From assembly GCF_900105385.1 (NCBI RefSeq), contig NZ_LT629772.1, positions 3,720,001 through 3,784,000 on the forward strand: a stretch of 64,000 nucleotides of DNA, read 5' to 3'. Made by a program: the position numbers and the translations under genes. Positions 25,602-36,226 of the stretch are shown here, piece by piece; position 1 is the stretch's first letter, and each line of letters starts with the position of its first letter. Under the pieces are notes generated by a model that made no database searches, had not been told where the DNA came from, and saw only the letters and a program-made list of their open reading frames with translations. Source of the stretch: Microlunatus soli (GTDB lineage: Bacteria; Actinomycetota; Actinomycetes; Propionibacteriales; Propionibacteriaceae).

Positions 25602-26932
25602 CCGATCCGATCACCCCGGTACTGACCGCGAACTGGGCAGACGACCGGGCCTGGAAGATCACCAACTTCGAACGTCGCGGCGGCTACGCGACGATGCGCA
25701 AGGCGTTGCGCGGGAACCCCGACGACATCGCCGCGATGATCAAGGACTCCCAGCTCCGCGGGCGCGGCGGCGCGGGCTTCCCGACCGGGCTGAAGTGGAG
25801 CCTGCTGGACAAGGACCTGTCCAAGCCGCGTTACCTGGTGGTGAACGCCGACGAGTCCGAACCGGGTGCCTGCAAGGACATGCCGCTGATGATGGCGAGT
25901 CCGCACACCCTGGTCGAGGGCGTGATCATCTCCTCGTTCGCCTTCCACGCGCACTACGCCTTCATCTACGTCCGCGGCGAGGTGCTGCACGTCATCCGCC
26001 GGCTGCAGCAGGCCGTTGCGGAGGCGTACTCATCGGGATACCTGGGCCGCAACATCCAGGGCAGCGGGTACGACCTGGAGCTGATCGTGCATGCCGGCGC
26101 GGGAGCGTACATCTGTGGTGAGGAGACCGCGCTGCTGGACTCCCTGGAGGGTCGTCGCGGGCAGCCGCGGCTGAAGCCGCCGTTCCCGGCGGTCGCCGGT
26201 CTGTACGGTGCACCCACAGTGATCAACAACGTCGAGTCGATCTCCACTGTTCCCGCGATCGTCGGCAACGGCATCGACTGGTTCACCTCGATGGGCGTCG
26301 ACAACGGCAAGGGGATGGGCATCATGAGCCTGTCCGGCCACGTCGCCAACCCGGGCCAGGTCGAGGTGCCGCTGGGCACCACGCTGCGCCAGTTGCTGGA
26401 GATGACCGGCGGCATCCGGGAGGGCCACCAGCTGAAGTTCTGGACGCCGGGCGGTTCGTCGTCGCCGATCTTCACCGACGAGCACCTCGACGTCCCGCTG
26501 GACTACGACTCGGTCGCCAAGGCCGGCTCGATGCTCGGCACCCGGTCGCTGCAGATCTTCGACGAGACCGTCTCGGTGGTCCGTGCGGTGACCCGCTGGC
26601 TGGAGTTCTACAAGCACGAGTCCTGCGGCAAGTGCACGCCGTGCCGGGAGGGCACCTGGTGGCTGGTCCAGATCCTGAAGCGGATCGAGGCCGGGCAGGG
26701 CCAGGAGGGCGACATCGAGAAGCTGCTCGACCTCTGCGACAACATCGGTGGCAAGTCGTTCTGCGCCCTCGGTGACGCCGCGGTGACCCCGGTCAACTCC
26801 GCGATCAAGTACTTCCGGGACGAGTTCGAGGCCGGCTACCACACGCCCGCTTGGGAGCTCTTCCCGTACGAGCGGAATGTCATCTACGCGCAGAACGCGC
26901 AGAACACTCACAACGCAGGAGTGGCCCAGTGA
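25598..26932 (+). CDS. nuoF: NADH-quinone oxidoreductase subunit F (NADH- and FMN-binding)
   Basis: 444-residue 51-kDa-type subunit that oxidises NADH. GRGGAGFPTGLKW is the glycine-rich nucleotide-binding segment, GAGAYICGEETALLDSLEG is the FMN-binding signature and SCGKCTPCREGTWW gives three ligands of the N3 [4Fe-4S] cluster (Cys343, 346, 349), the fourth being Cys389 in FCALGD. Starts at GTG 25598 overlapping nuoE and ends in a GTGA overlap with nuoG. Confidence 0.97.
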   Translation: MTDPITPVLTANWADDRAWKITNFERRGGYATMRKALRGNPDDIAAMIKDSQLRGRGGAGFPTGLKWSLLDKDLSKPRYLVVNADESEPGACKDMPLMMASPHTLVEGVIISSFAFHAHYAFIYVRGEVLHVIRRLQQAVAEAYSSGYLGRNIQGSGYDLELIVHAGAGAYICGEETALLDSLEGRRGQPRLKPPFPAVAGLYGAPTVINNVESISTVPAIVGNGIDWFTSMGVDNGKGMGIMSLSGHVANPGQVEVPLGTTLRQLLEMTGGIREGHQLKFWTPGGSSSPIFTDEHLDVPLDYDSVAKAGSMLGTRSLQIFDETVSVVRAVTRWLEFYKHESCGKCTPCREGTWWLVQILKRIEAGQGQEGDIEKLLDLCDNIGGKSFCALGDAAVTPVNSAIKYFRDEFEAGYHTPAWELFPYERNVIYAQNAQNTHNAGVAQ

Positions 26933-29373
26933 CTGCCGTCAAGAACGAGGGCTCCGGAGCCGAGGTCGAGAAGAAGGAAGATCTCGTCACCATCACCATC
27001 GACGACATCGAGGTGAGTGTCCCCAAGGGCACCTTGGTGATCCGCGCCGCCGAGCTGATCGGTGTCGAGATCCCGCGGTTCTGTGATCATCCGCTGCTCG
27101 ACCCGGTCGGCGCCTGCCGGCAGTGCATGGTCGAGATCCCGGACATGGGCAACGGCCGCGGGATGCCCAAGCCGCAGGCTTCCTGCACCATCACGGTGAT
27201 GCCGGGGATGAAGGTCAAGACCCAGCTGACCAGCCCGCAGGCCGAGAAGGCCCAGCACGGCGTGATGGAACTGCTGTTGATCAACCATCCGCTGGACTGC
27301 CCGATCTGCGACAAGGGCGGCGAGTGTCCGCTGCAGAACCAGGCGCTCAGTCACGGCAACGGCGAGTCCCGCTACGACGGGGTCAAGCGCGTCTACCCCA
27401 AGCCGATCAACCTGTCGTCGCAGGTGCTGCTGGATCGCGAGCGCTGCGTGCTGTGCGCCCGCTGCACCCGGTTCAGCGAGCAGATCGCCGGCGATCCGTT
27501 CATCAAGCTGATGGACCGCGGCGCCTGGCAGCAGGTGAACATCTCCGAGGAGCAGCCGCTGGAGAGCTACTGGTCGGGCAACACGATCCAGATCTGCCCG
27601 GTCGGTGCACTCACCAGCGCCGCATACCGTTTCCGGTCCCGCCCGTTCGATCTGGTCAGCGTGCCGTCGATCGCCGAGCACGACAGTTCCGGTTCGGCGA
27701 TCCGGGTCGACTACCGGCGCAGCACCGTGATGCGTCGGCTGGCCGGTGACGATCCCGAGGTCAACGAGGAGTGGATCAGCGACAAGGATCGCTTCGCCTT
27801 CCGCTACGGTCGCGGTGAGGATCGGCTGACCCAGCCGTTGGTCCGCGATGGTGATCAACTGCGCGAAGCGTCCTGGCCGGAGGCCATTGATGCCGCCGTC
27901 GCCGGTCTGAAGAAGGCCGGCTCATCGGTCGGCGTGCTGCCCGGCGGTCGGCTGACGACCGAGGACGCGTACGGCTACAGCAAGTTCGCCCGGACCGTGA
28001 TCGGCACCAACGACATCGACTACCGGGCCCGGCCGTACTCCGCCGAGGAGGCCGAGTTCCTGGCGGCGGCGGTCGCCGGCACCGGTCTCGGCGTGACCTT
28101 CACCGACCTGGAAAACGCCTCGGCGGTCCTGATGGCCGGCTTCGAGCCCGAGGACGAGGGCGGCGTTGTCTTCCTGCGGTTGCGCAAGGCAAACCGCAAG
28201 AACGGGCTCACCTCGTTCCAGATCGCGTCGCACCTGTCCGACGGTGCCCGCAAGATCGGCGCCACCCTGATCCCGACCGTGCCCGGTGCGGAAGCAGAGG
28301 CGTTGGCCAACCCGGCCACCGAGGCCGGGGCGGTCGAACTCGACGAGAAGTCGGTGATCATCGTCGGCGAGCGGCTGGCTCGGTCGCCCGGCGCCCTCAC
28401 TGCCGCCCTCGATCTGAGCGCGCGAACCGGGGCCCGACTGGCCTGGATCCCGCGCCGGGCCGGTGAACGCGGCGCGGTCGAGACCGGCTGCCTGCCCAAC
28501 CTGCTGCCGGGTGGACGCCCGGTGACCGACCCGTCGGCACGGGTCGACACGGCTACCGCCTGGGAGTCGGATTCGCTGCCCACGTTGACCGGACGGAGCG
28601 CGGAGGAGATCTTCGCCGCTGCCGCCGGCGGCGACGTCGCGGCACTGCTGGTCGGCGGCATCCAACCGTCGGACTTCCGTGACCCGGCATTGGTCAAGAA
28701 CGGCCTGGAGAATGCCGGCTTCGTGGTCAGCCTGGAGACCCGGACCTCCGCGGTCACCGAACGTGCCGACGTGGTGCTGCCGGTCGGGCTGCTGGAGGAA
28801 CGAGCCGGCAGCTTCGTCAACTGGGAGGGCCGTAACCGCGCCTTCGACGTGGTGATCAAGAAGCCGAACACGATGAGCGACCTGCGGGTGCTCGCCGCCC
28901 TGGCCGACGGACTCGGACATGATCTTGGCGTCCGGACCATCGACGAGGCCCGTGCCGAGCTGGCCGAGCTCGGACCGTGGGAAGGGCAACGAGCAAAGGC
29001 CCCTGAGCTTGTCGAAGGGCGCGGAGCTCATGGTTCAGGCTCAGGACCCTTCTCGGATCCGAACACGGCCGTGCTGTCGACCTGGCGGTTGCACATCGAC
29101 GATGCGCGAGCGATCGACGGCGAGCCGCATCTGGCCGCCACCGCGCGGACCCCGGTGGCCCGGCTCAGTGCACGCACGGCCGAAGCAGCGGGGATCGGTG
29201 ACATGGTGGTCGTCTCCACCTCTCGCGGTTCGGTCAGTTTCCCCACGGAGATCGTCGACGACATGCCCGCCGGCGTGATCTGGCTGCCGACCCGGGCGCC
29301 GGGATTGGCCCTGAGTGATCATCTGGCGGTAAGTTCCGGCGAGGTCGTGCGGATCGAAGGAGTCACCCGATGA
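26929..29373 (+). CDS. nuoG: NADH-quinone oxidoreductase subunit G
   Basis: 814-residue 75-kDa-type subunit, starting at GTG 26929 in the overlap with nuoF. The N-terminal ferredoxin-like region holds FCDHPLLDPVGACRQCMVE, then CPICDKGGECPLQ and CVLCARCTRFSEQIAG, ligands for several Fe-S clusters. A molybdopterin-oxidoreductase-like core follows, and a C-terminal dinucleotide-binding-like domain starts near residue 715. In the linker between the last two, at about residues 691-697, a copy of the dispersed 19-bp repeat (29001-29019, reversed) is read as PELVEG, with more repeat-like sequence after it. Confidence 0.96.
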   Translation: MTAVKNEGSGAEVEKKEDLVTITIDDIEVSVPKGTLVIRAAELIGVEIPRFCDHPLLDPVGACRQCMVEIPDMGNGRGMPKPQASCTITVMPGMKVKTQLTSPQAEKAQHGVMELLLINHPLDCPICDKGGECPLQNQALSHGNGESRYDGVKRVYPKPINLSSQVLLDRERCVLCARCTRFSEQIAGDPFIKLMDRGAWQQVNISEEQPLESYWSGNTIQICPVGALTSAAYRFRSRPFDLVSVPSIAEHDSSGSAIRVDYRRSTVMRRLAGDDPEVNEEWISDKDRFAFRYGRGEDRLTQPLVRDGDQLREASWPEAIDAAVAGLKKAGSSVGVLPGGRLTTEDAYGYSKFARTVIGTNDIDYRARPYSAEEAEFLAAAVAGTGLGVTFTDLENASAVLMAGFEPEDEGGVVFLRLRKANRKNGLTSFQIASHLSDGARKIGATLIPTVPGAEAEALANPATEAGAVELDEKSVIIVGERLARSPGALTAALDLSARTGARLAWIPRRAGERGAVETGCLPNLLPGGRPVTDPSARVDTATAWESDSLPTLTGRSAEEIFAAAAGGDVAALLVGGIQPSDFRDPALVKNGLENAGFVVSLETRTSAVTERADVVLPVGLLEERAGSFVNWEGRNRAFDVVIKKPNTMSDLRVLAALADGLGHDLGVRTIDEARAELAELGPWEGQRAKAPELVEGRGAHGSGSGPFSDPNTAVLSTWRLHIDDARAIDGEPHLAATARTPVARLSARTAEAAGIGDMVVVSTSRGSVSFPTEIVDDMPAGVIWLPTRAPGLALSDHLAVSSGEVVRIEGVTR
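29001..29019 (-). repeat. Dispersed 19-bp repeat inside nuoG (reverse orientation)
   Basis: CCCTGAGCTTGTCGAAGGG is the exact reverse complement of CCCTTCGACAAGCTCAGGG. It is in frame and encodes part of APELVEGR in an interdomain linker. A partial repeat-like stretch, TCAGGCTCAGGACCCTT, follows at 29035-29051. Confidence 0.78.
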
Positions 29374-30731
29374 ATTTCGCGCCGAGTTTCGTACCGCAGC
29401 TGGTCGGGATGGACCTGTCGATCTTCATGAACGACCCGCTCTGGGTCGTGATCCTGAAGGCATTGTTCGGCTTCATCCTGCTGATCTTGTTCGTGCTGTT
29501 CGCGATCGTCTTCGAACGCAAGGTGCTGGGTCGGATGCAGAACCGACCCGGTCCGACGATGAACGGTCCGTTCGGTTCGCTGCAGTCGCTGGCCGACGGT
29601 CTGAAGTCGATGCTGAAGGAGGACATCACTCCGTCCGGCGTCGACAAGGTCGTCTTCATGCTGGCTCCGGCGATCAACGTGATCCCGGCGGTGATGATCT
29701 TCGCGCTGATCCCGTTCGCCGGTGAGGTCCCGATCCCCGGTGGCACCACCCGGCTGCAGGTCACCGACATGCCGATCTCGGTGCTGTTGGTGCTCGGTGT
29801 CACCTCGGTCGGCATCTACGGCGTGGTACTCGCCGGCTGGGCGTCCAACTCGACCTTCCCGCTGCTCGGCGGGATCCGTGCCTCGGCACAGATGATCAGC
29901 TACGAGGTGGCGATGGGTCTGAGCCTGGTCGCGGTCTTCATCTACGCAGGCTCGCTGTCCACCTCCGAGATCGTCGAGGCCCAGCAGAAACTGTGGTTCT
30001 GCCTGGCGCTGATCCCGTCCTTCATCATCTTCGTGATCTCGATCTTCGGTGAGTCCAACCGGACCCCGTTCGACCTGCCTGAGGGCGAGTCGGAGATCGT
30101 CGGTGGCTACCTGACCGAGTACTCCTCGATGCGGTTCGCGATGTTCTACATGGCCGAGTACATGGCGATGACCAACGTCTCCGCGGTCTGCACCACCATC
30201 TTCCTCGGCGGCTATCACGCGCCGATCCCGTTCAACTGGCTGGGCATGGATCACGGCTACTGGGGCCTGCTCTGGTTCGTCGTCAAGACCGTCGCCTTCA
30301 TGTTCTTCATGGTCTGGGTCCGGGCCGCGGTTCCGCGATTCCGCTACGACCAGTTCATGAAGCTCGGCTGGAAGTGGCTGATCCCGATCTCACTGATCTG
30401 GGTGCTCGCGGTGGCAACGCTGCGGACCGCCCGGACCCAGGGCTGGTTCGGCCAGCCGGTGATCTGGATCGTGATCGCGGTGATCGTGGTCGCGCTGATC
30501 GCGGCCTTCCTCTTCGGTGGAAAGCCGGAGCAGGAGAAGGCCAAGGAGCCCGACGGCGAGTTCGACGCCTTCGCCGGTGGCTTCCCGGTGCCACCGCGTC
30601 CCGGTCAGGTGCTGCCGGAGTTGGCCGGGGTGGTCGCGGCAGATCCCGAACCCCAGCAGGGCTCGGACGAAGCGCAGCGGGCGGAACACGCCGCACCGGA
30701 TGATCAACAGCGTGCGAAGGGAGACAGCTGA
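29370..30731 (+). CDS. nuoH: NADH-quinone oxidoreductase subunit H
   Basis: 453-residue membrane subunit (ND1-type) that forms the floor of the quinone channel, with about eight to nine helices. [20 protein letters not shown] and [19 protein letters not shown] are the two conserved loops. The family usually ends after the last helix near residue 390; here a ~70-residue acidic, proline-rich tail follows ([16 protein letters not shown]). Overlaps nuoG (ATGA) and nuoI (TGATG). Confidence 0.96.
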   Translation: MNFAPSFVPQLVGMDLSIFMNDPLWVVILKALFGFILLILFVLFAIVFERKVLGRMQNRPGPTMNGPFGSLQSLADGLKSMLKEDITPSGVDKVVFMLAPAINVIPAVMIFALIPFAGEVPIPGGTTRLQVTDMPISVLLVLGVTSVGIYGVVLAGWASNSTFPLLGGIRASAQMISYEVAMGLSLVAVFIYAGSLSTSEIVEAQQKLWFCLALIPSFIIFVISIFGESNRTPFDLPEGESEIVGGYLTEYSSMRFAMFYMAEYMAMTNVSAVCTTIFLGGYHAPIPFNWLGMDHGYWGLLWFVVKTVAFMFFMVWVRAAVPRFRYDQFMKLGWKWLIPISLIWVLAVATLRTARTQGWFGQPVIWIVIAVIVVALIAAFLFGGKPEQEKAKEPDGEFDAFAGGFPVPPRPGQVLPELAGVVAADPEPQQGSDEAQRAEHAAPDDQQRAKGDS

Positions 30732-31468
30732 TGGGCTTGCTCGATCCGATCGCCGGATTCGGCATCACACTCAAGACCTTCTTCTCCAAGACCTTCACCG
30801 AGGCCTACCCGACCGGACCGAAGGTCACCGCACCGCGCTTCCACGGACGGCACCAGCTGAACCGCTGGCCGGACGGACTGGAGAAGTGTGTCGGCTGCGA
30901 GCTGTGCGCCTGGGCCTGCCCGGCCGACGCGATCTACGTCGAGGGCGCGTCGAACACCGAGGAGGAGCGTTACAGCCCCGGTGAGCGCTACGGCCGGGTC
31001 TACCAGATCAACTACCTGCGCTGCATCCTCTGCGGCCTGTGCATCGAAGCCTGCCCGACCCGGGCATTGACGATGACCAACAACTTCGAGCTCAGTGACT
31101 TCACCCGTGAAGACATGATCTATGAGAAGCACCAGCTGCTGGCCCCGGTGCTGCCGGGAATGACCGCGCCGCCGCACGAGCGGATGCTCGGTGACAGCGA
31201 GAAGGCCTACTTCCTCGGTCTGCCGGAGACCAAGCCGATGCCGGCCGACTCCAACGCCGGCCTGCCCAACCCGGGCTGGAACAAGCGAGACCGGGCAGCA
31301 GCCAAGGCCCAGGTCGCCGAGACGTACGCCAACACTCCGGGCAGGGGGAGCGAGCCCCCGGGACCGCCGAGTGTTTCGGGTTCGGCGATCGAGCGAGACG
31401 GTCGCCGGGGAAGCGAATCCGGACGGCCGGCCCTGGAAAGCGGCGACGACCAGAAGGATGAGAAGTGA
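30731..31468 (+). CDS. nuoI: NADH-quinone oxidoreductase subunit I
   Basis: 245-residue ferredoxin-like subunit carrying two [4Fe-4S] clusters (N6a, N6b): [12 protein letters not shown] (Cys53, 56, 59, 63) and [12 protein letters not shown] (Cys98, 101, 104, 108). The conserved portion ends around residue 205; the last ~40 residues are a Gly/Ser/Pro/Glu-rich tail that looks like added low-complexity sequence. The start overlaps the nuoH stop (TGATG), and the stop overlaps the possible GTG of nuoJ. Confidence 0.96.
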   Translation: MGLLDPIAGFGITLKTFFSKTFTEAYPTGPKVTAPRFHGRHQLNRWPDGLEKCVGCELCAWACPADAIYVEGASNTEEERYSPGERYGRVYQINYLRCILCGLCIEACPTRALTMTNNFELSDFTREDMIYEKHQLLAPVLPGMTAPPHERMLGDSEKAYFLGLPETKPMPADSNAGLPNPGWNKRDRAAAKAQVAETYANTPGRGSEPPGPPSVSGSAIERDGRRGSESGRPALESGDDQKDEK

Positions 31469-32433
31469 TGATCGTTCCGCTCGCTCTCGGCGCGCAGTTC
31501 GCCTTCTGGATGCTGATGCCGGTGATGATCCTCGGCGCGCTCGGCACCATCCTGGCCAAGAAGCCGGTGCATTCGGCGTTGAGCCTGGCCGCGGTGATGC
31601 TGTCGCTGGCGGTGCAGTACGCCGCCCAGCAGGCACCCTTCCTGTTCGCCGTACAGATCATCGTCTACACCGGCGCGATCCTGATGCTGTTCCTGTTCGT
31701 GATGATGATCGTCGGCGTCGACACCTCGGAGTCGCTGGTCGAAACGATCAAGGGTCAGCGGGTGCTGGCCATCTTGGCCGGCGTCGGCTTCTTCGTGCTG
31801 TTGATCTTCGCCGTCGGTAACGCCGTCGTCGGTCAGCCCAGCGGTCTGGCGCAGGCCAACACCGCGCACGGCGGCAACGTGCAGGGCCTGGCAGCGCTGA
31901 TCTTCGGCCGTTACGTGATCGCCTTCGAGGCCACCTCGGCGTTGCTGATCACCGCAGCGCTCGGCGCGATGGTGCTGGCGCACCGCGAACGGCTGAGCAA
32001 GAAGAAGACCCAGGCCGACCTGGTCGGCGACCGGATGCAGGCCTACGCACAGACCGGCGCGCATCCGGGCGCGATGCCGCCACCCGGCGTGTATGCCCGG
32101 CACAACGCCGTCGACACCCCGGCGCTGCTGGCCTCCGGTGAGGTCGCCGAGGCCTCGGTGTCCAGCACCCTCAAGGCACGCGGTGTGGTGCAGAACCCGG
32201 CCGACCTGATCGCGCCGACCCAGGCAACCGTCAAGGCGATCGCGCCGGAGCGCGCCGATCAGCCGGCGACCGCGGTCGCGTCCTTCGTCGAGCACGCGAC
32301 ACCGAGCCACGACGCTGCGGGGCAACGTGTCCTTCGACAGGCTCAGGACCCGGCGCAGGGACGAGCTCAGGACCCGGCGCAGGGACGAGCTCAGGACCCT
32401 GAGGGACAAGCCTCCGAGGAAGGTGATGAGTGA
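31465..32433 (+). CDS. nuoJ: NADH-quinone oxidoreductase subunit J
   Basis: 322-residue membrane subunit (ND6-type) with five predicted helices in the first ~175 residues; the conserved [19 protein letters not shown] helix with the bulge that takes part in proton pumping is clear. The start is GTG 31465 (overlap with nuoI) or ATG 31468. The remaining ~145 residues are a soluble tail ending in a repeat-derived stretch: the dispersed repeat at 32330-32348, then two 24-bp direct repeats read as AQDPAQGR twice. The tail is not part of the usual family. Confidence 0.94.
   Translation: MMIVPLALGAQFAFWMLMPVMILGALGTILAKKPVHSALSLAAVMLSLAVQYAAQQAPFLFAVQIIVYTGAILMLFLFVMMIVGVDTSESLVETIKGQRVLAILAGVGFFVLLIFAVGNAVVGQPSGLAQANTAHGGNVQGLAALIFGRYVIAFEATSALLITAALGAMVLAHRERLSKKKTQADLVGDRMQAYAQTGAHPGAMPPPGVYARHNAVDTPALLASGEVAEASVSSTLKARGVVQNPADLIAPTQATVKAIAPERADQPATAVASFVEHATPSHDAAGQRVLRQAQDPAQGRAQDPAQGRAQDPEGQASEEGDE
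32330..32400 (+). repeat. Dispersed repeat plus tandem 24-bp units in the nuoJ 3' end
   Basis: TCCTTCGACAGGCTCAGGA (32330-32348) is a variant of the dispersed repeat. It runs into a 24-bp unit at 32341-32364, copied exactly at 32365-32388 and begun a third time from 32389. Each unit is read as AQDPAQGR and keeps the frame. Confidence 0.8.
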
Positions 32434-32732
32434 TGGATCCGCAGGCCTACATCGTGATGTCGGCGATCCTGTTCTCGATCGGCGTGCTGGGGGTGATGAT
32501 CCGGCGCAACGCGTTGATCGTGTTCATGTGCATCGAGTTGATGTTGAACGCGGCCAACCTCGCCCTGGTCACCTTCGCCCACTCCACCGGCACGCTGGAC
32601 GGCCAGATCGCCGCCTTCTTCGTGATGGTGGTGGCCGCCGCCGAGGTCGTGGTCGGCCTGGCGATCATCGTCTCCATCTACCGTACCCGCCGGTCGGCCT
32701 CGGTCGACGACGCCAACCTGCTGAAGTTCTGA
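32433..32732 (+). CDS. nuoK: NADH-quinone oxidoreductase subunit K
   Basis: 99-residue three-helix membrane subunit (ND4L-type). The two buried membrane glutamates lie in [18 protein letters not shown] and in the third helix region [15 protein letters not shown] take ATG 32433, though GTG 32430 in the overlap with nuoJ is equally possible and adds one residue. Followed by nuoL after 13 bp. Confidence 0.95.
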   Translation: MDPQAYIVMSAILFSIGVLGVMIRRNALIVFMCIELMLNAANLALVTFAHSTGTLDGQIAAFFVMVVAAAEVVVGLAIIVSIYRTRRSASVDDANLLKF

Positions 32733-32745
32733 GAGGAAGAACAGC

Positions 32746-34659
<1,914 letters not shown>

Positions 34660-34675
34660 GCGGGAAGGAGAAACA

Positions 34676-36223
34676 ATGTCTTTCCCCTGGCTGACAGTCA
34701 TGAGCCTGCTGCCGTTGATCGGCGGTCTGGCGATGATCTTCGTCCGTGGAACAACGGCCAAGCTGACCGGGCTGATCTTCTCCTTGATCACCCTGGTGCT
34801 GAGCATCGCCGTCGCAGTCTCGTACAAGAGCGGTCCCGGGTTGTCGTTCGTCGAGGACGTCACCTGGATCAAGGCGATCGGTGCGCACTACGCGCTCGGC
34901 CTGGACGGCATCGGGCTCACCCTGGTGCTGCTCACCGCCTTCCTCACCCCGGTGGTGATCATCGCCTCCTGGAACGATCCCGACCTCCCGAAGCCGGGGG
35001 AGTCCTCCGAGGTCGGCCATCGGTGGGGTGCACACGCCTTCATCGGGCTGGTGCTGGCGGTCGAGGGCTTCGCACTGTTCGCCTTCACCGCGACCGACGT
35101 CTTCCTGTTCTACCTGTTCTTCGAAGCCATCCTGTTCCCGATGTACTTCCTGATCGGCGGCTTCGGTGGTGCGCAACGCGCCCAGGCAGCGGGCAAATTC
35201 CTGCTGTTCGGTCTGCTCGGCGGTTTCATCATGCTGGCCGGCGTGATCGGTCTTGGTGTCGCATCGGCACACGGTGGAGAGCCGAGCTACCTGCTGACCG
35301 ATCTGGCGAATCTGCACCTCAGCCCGAGCGCGGAGCGGTGGATCTTCGTCTCCTTCATGATCGCCTTCGCGATCAAGGCGCCGATGGTCCCGTTCCACTC
35401 CTGGCTGCCCGACTCGGTCGAGCAGTCCACTCCGGGTGGTGCGGTGATGCTGACCGGCGTGATGGACAAGCTGGGCACCTTCGCGATGATCAGGTTCTGC
35501 CTGCAGTTGTTCCCCGAGGCGTCGAAGTGGGCGACCCCGGTGGTGATCGTGCTGGCGTTGATCTCGATCATCTACGGTGCGCTGATGGCCATCGGCAGCC
35601 GGGATCTGCATCGTCTGATCGGCTGGACGTCGGTGAGCCACTTCGGCCTGATCGTGCTGGGCATCTTCGCCTTCACCACCCAGAGCGCGAGCGGGGCCAC
35701 GTTCTACATGGTCAACCACGGGCTGTCGACGGCGGCGCTGTTCTTCGCCACCGGCTTCATGATGAAGCGGCGTGGATCGCGCAACATCGGCGACCTCGGC
35801 GGTGTGGTCAAGCTGACCCCGTTGCTCGGCGGACTGATCATGTTCGCCGCGTTGTCGGCGCTCGGGCTGCCCGGGATGTCGACGTTCATCAGCGAGTTCA
35901 TGGTGCTGGCCGGAACCTTCTCCCGGCACCCGATCTACGCGGTGATCGCGACCATCGTGATCGTGCTGGCCGCGCTCTACGCGCTGATCATGTATCAGCG
36001 GACCAACACCGGCGAGCCGAGCGCGGAGGTGACGGCGACGTTCACCAAGGATCTGGACGGGCGTGAGCGGCTGGCCCTGATCCCGGTCGTGATCGCCATC
36101 CTGGTCTTCGGGTTCTTCCCCAAGCCGTTCCTGTCGATCATCGAGCCGACCGTCAACGACACGTTGCAACAGCACGTCGGTCTCAAGGATCCGGTTGCCA
36201 AGATCTCGGAAGGAGGGCGCTGA
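34676..36223 (+). CDS. nuoM: NADH-quinone oxidoreductase subunit M
   Basis: 515-residue antiporter-like membrane subunit (ND4-type). FLFYLFFEAILFPMYFLIGG has the conserved Glu of helix 5, and KAPMVPFHSWLPDSVEQSTP the conserved Lys of helix 7. GGGAAGGAGA lies just before the ATG. Followed by nuoN after 3 bp. Confidence 0.96.
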   Translation: MSFPWLTVMSLLPLIGGLAMIFVRGTTAKLTGLIFSLITLVLSIAVAVSYKSGPGLSFVEDVTWIKAIGAHYALGLDGIGLTLVLLTAFLTPVVIIASWNDPDLPKPGESSEVGHRWGAHAFIGLVLAVEGFALFAFTATDVFLFYLFFEAILFPMYFLIGGFGGAQRAQAAGKFLLFGLLGGFIMLAGVIGLGVASAHGGEPSYLLTDLANLHLSPSAERWIFVSFMIAFAIKAPMVPFHSWLPDSVEQSTPGGAVMLTGVMDKLGTFAMIRFCLQLFPEASKWATPVVIVLALISIIYGALMAIGSRDLHRLIGWTSVSHFGLIVLGIFAFTTQSASGATFYMVNHGLSTAALFFATGFMMKRRGSRNIGDLGGVVKLTPLLGGLIMFAALSALGLPGMSTFISEFMVLAGTFSRHPIYAVIATIVIVLAALYALIMYQRTNTGEPSAEVTATFTKDLDGRERLALIPVVIAILVFGFFPKPFLSIIEPTVNDTLQQHVGLKDPVAKISEGGR

Positions 36224-36226
36224 CCG

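Noticed and set aside
32330..32400. Direct repeats considered as a CRISPR or origin iteron.
   Set aside because: The units are in frame within nuoJ, adjoin each other without spacers, and derive from the dispersed repeat.
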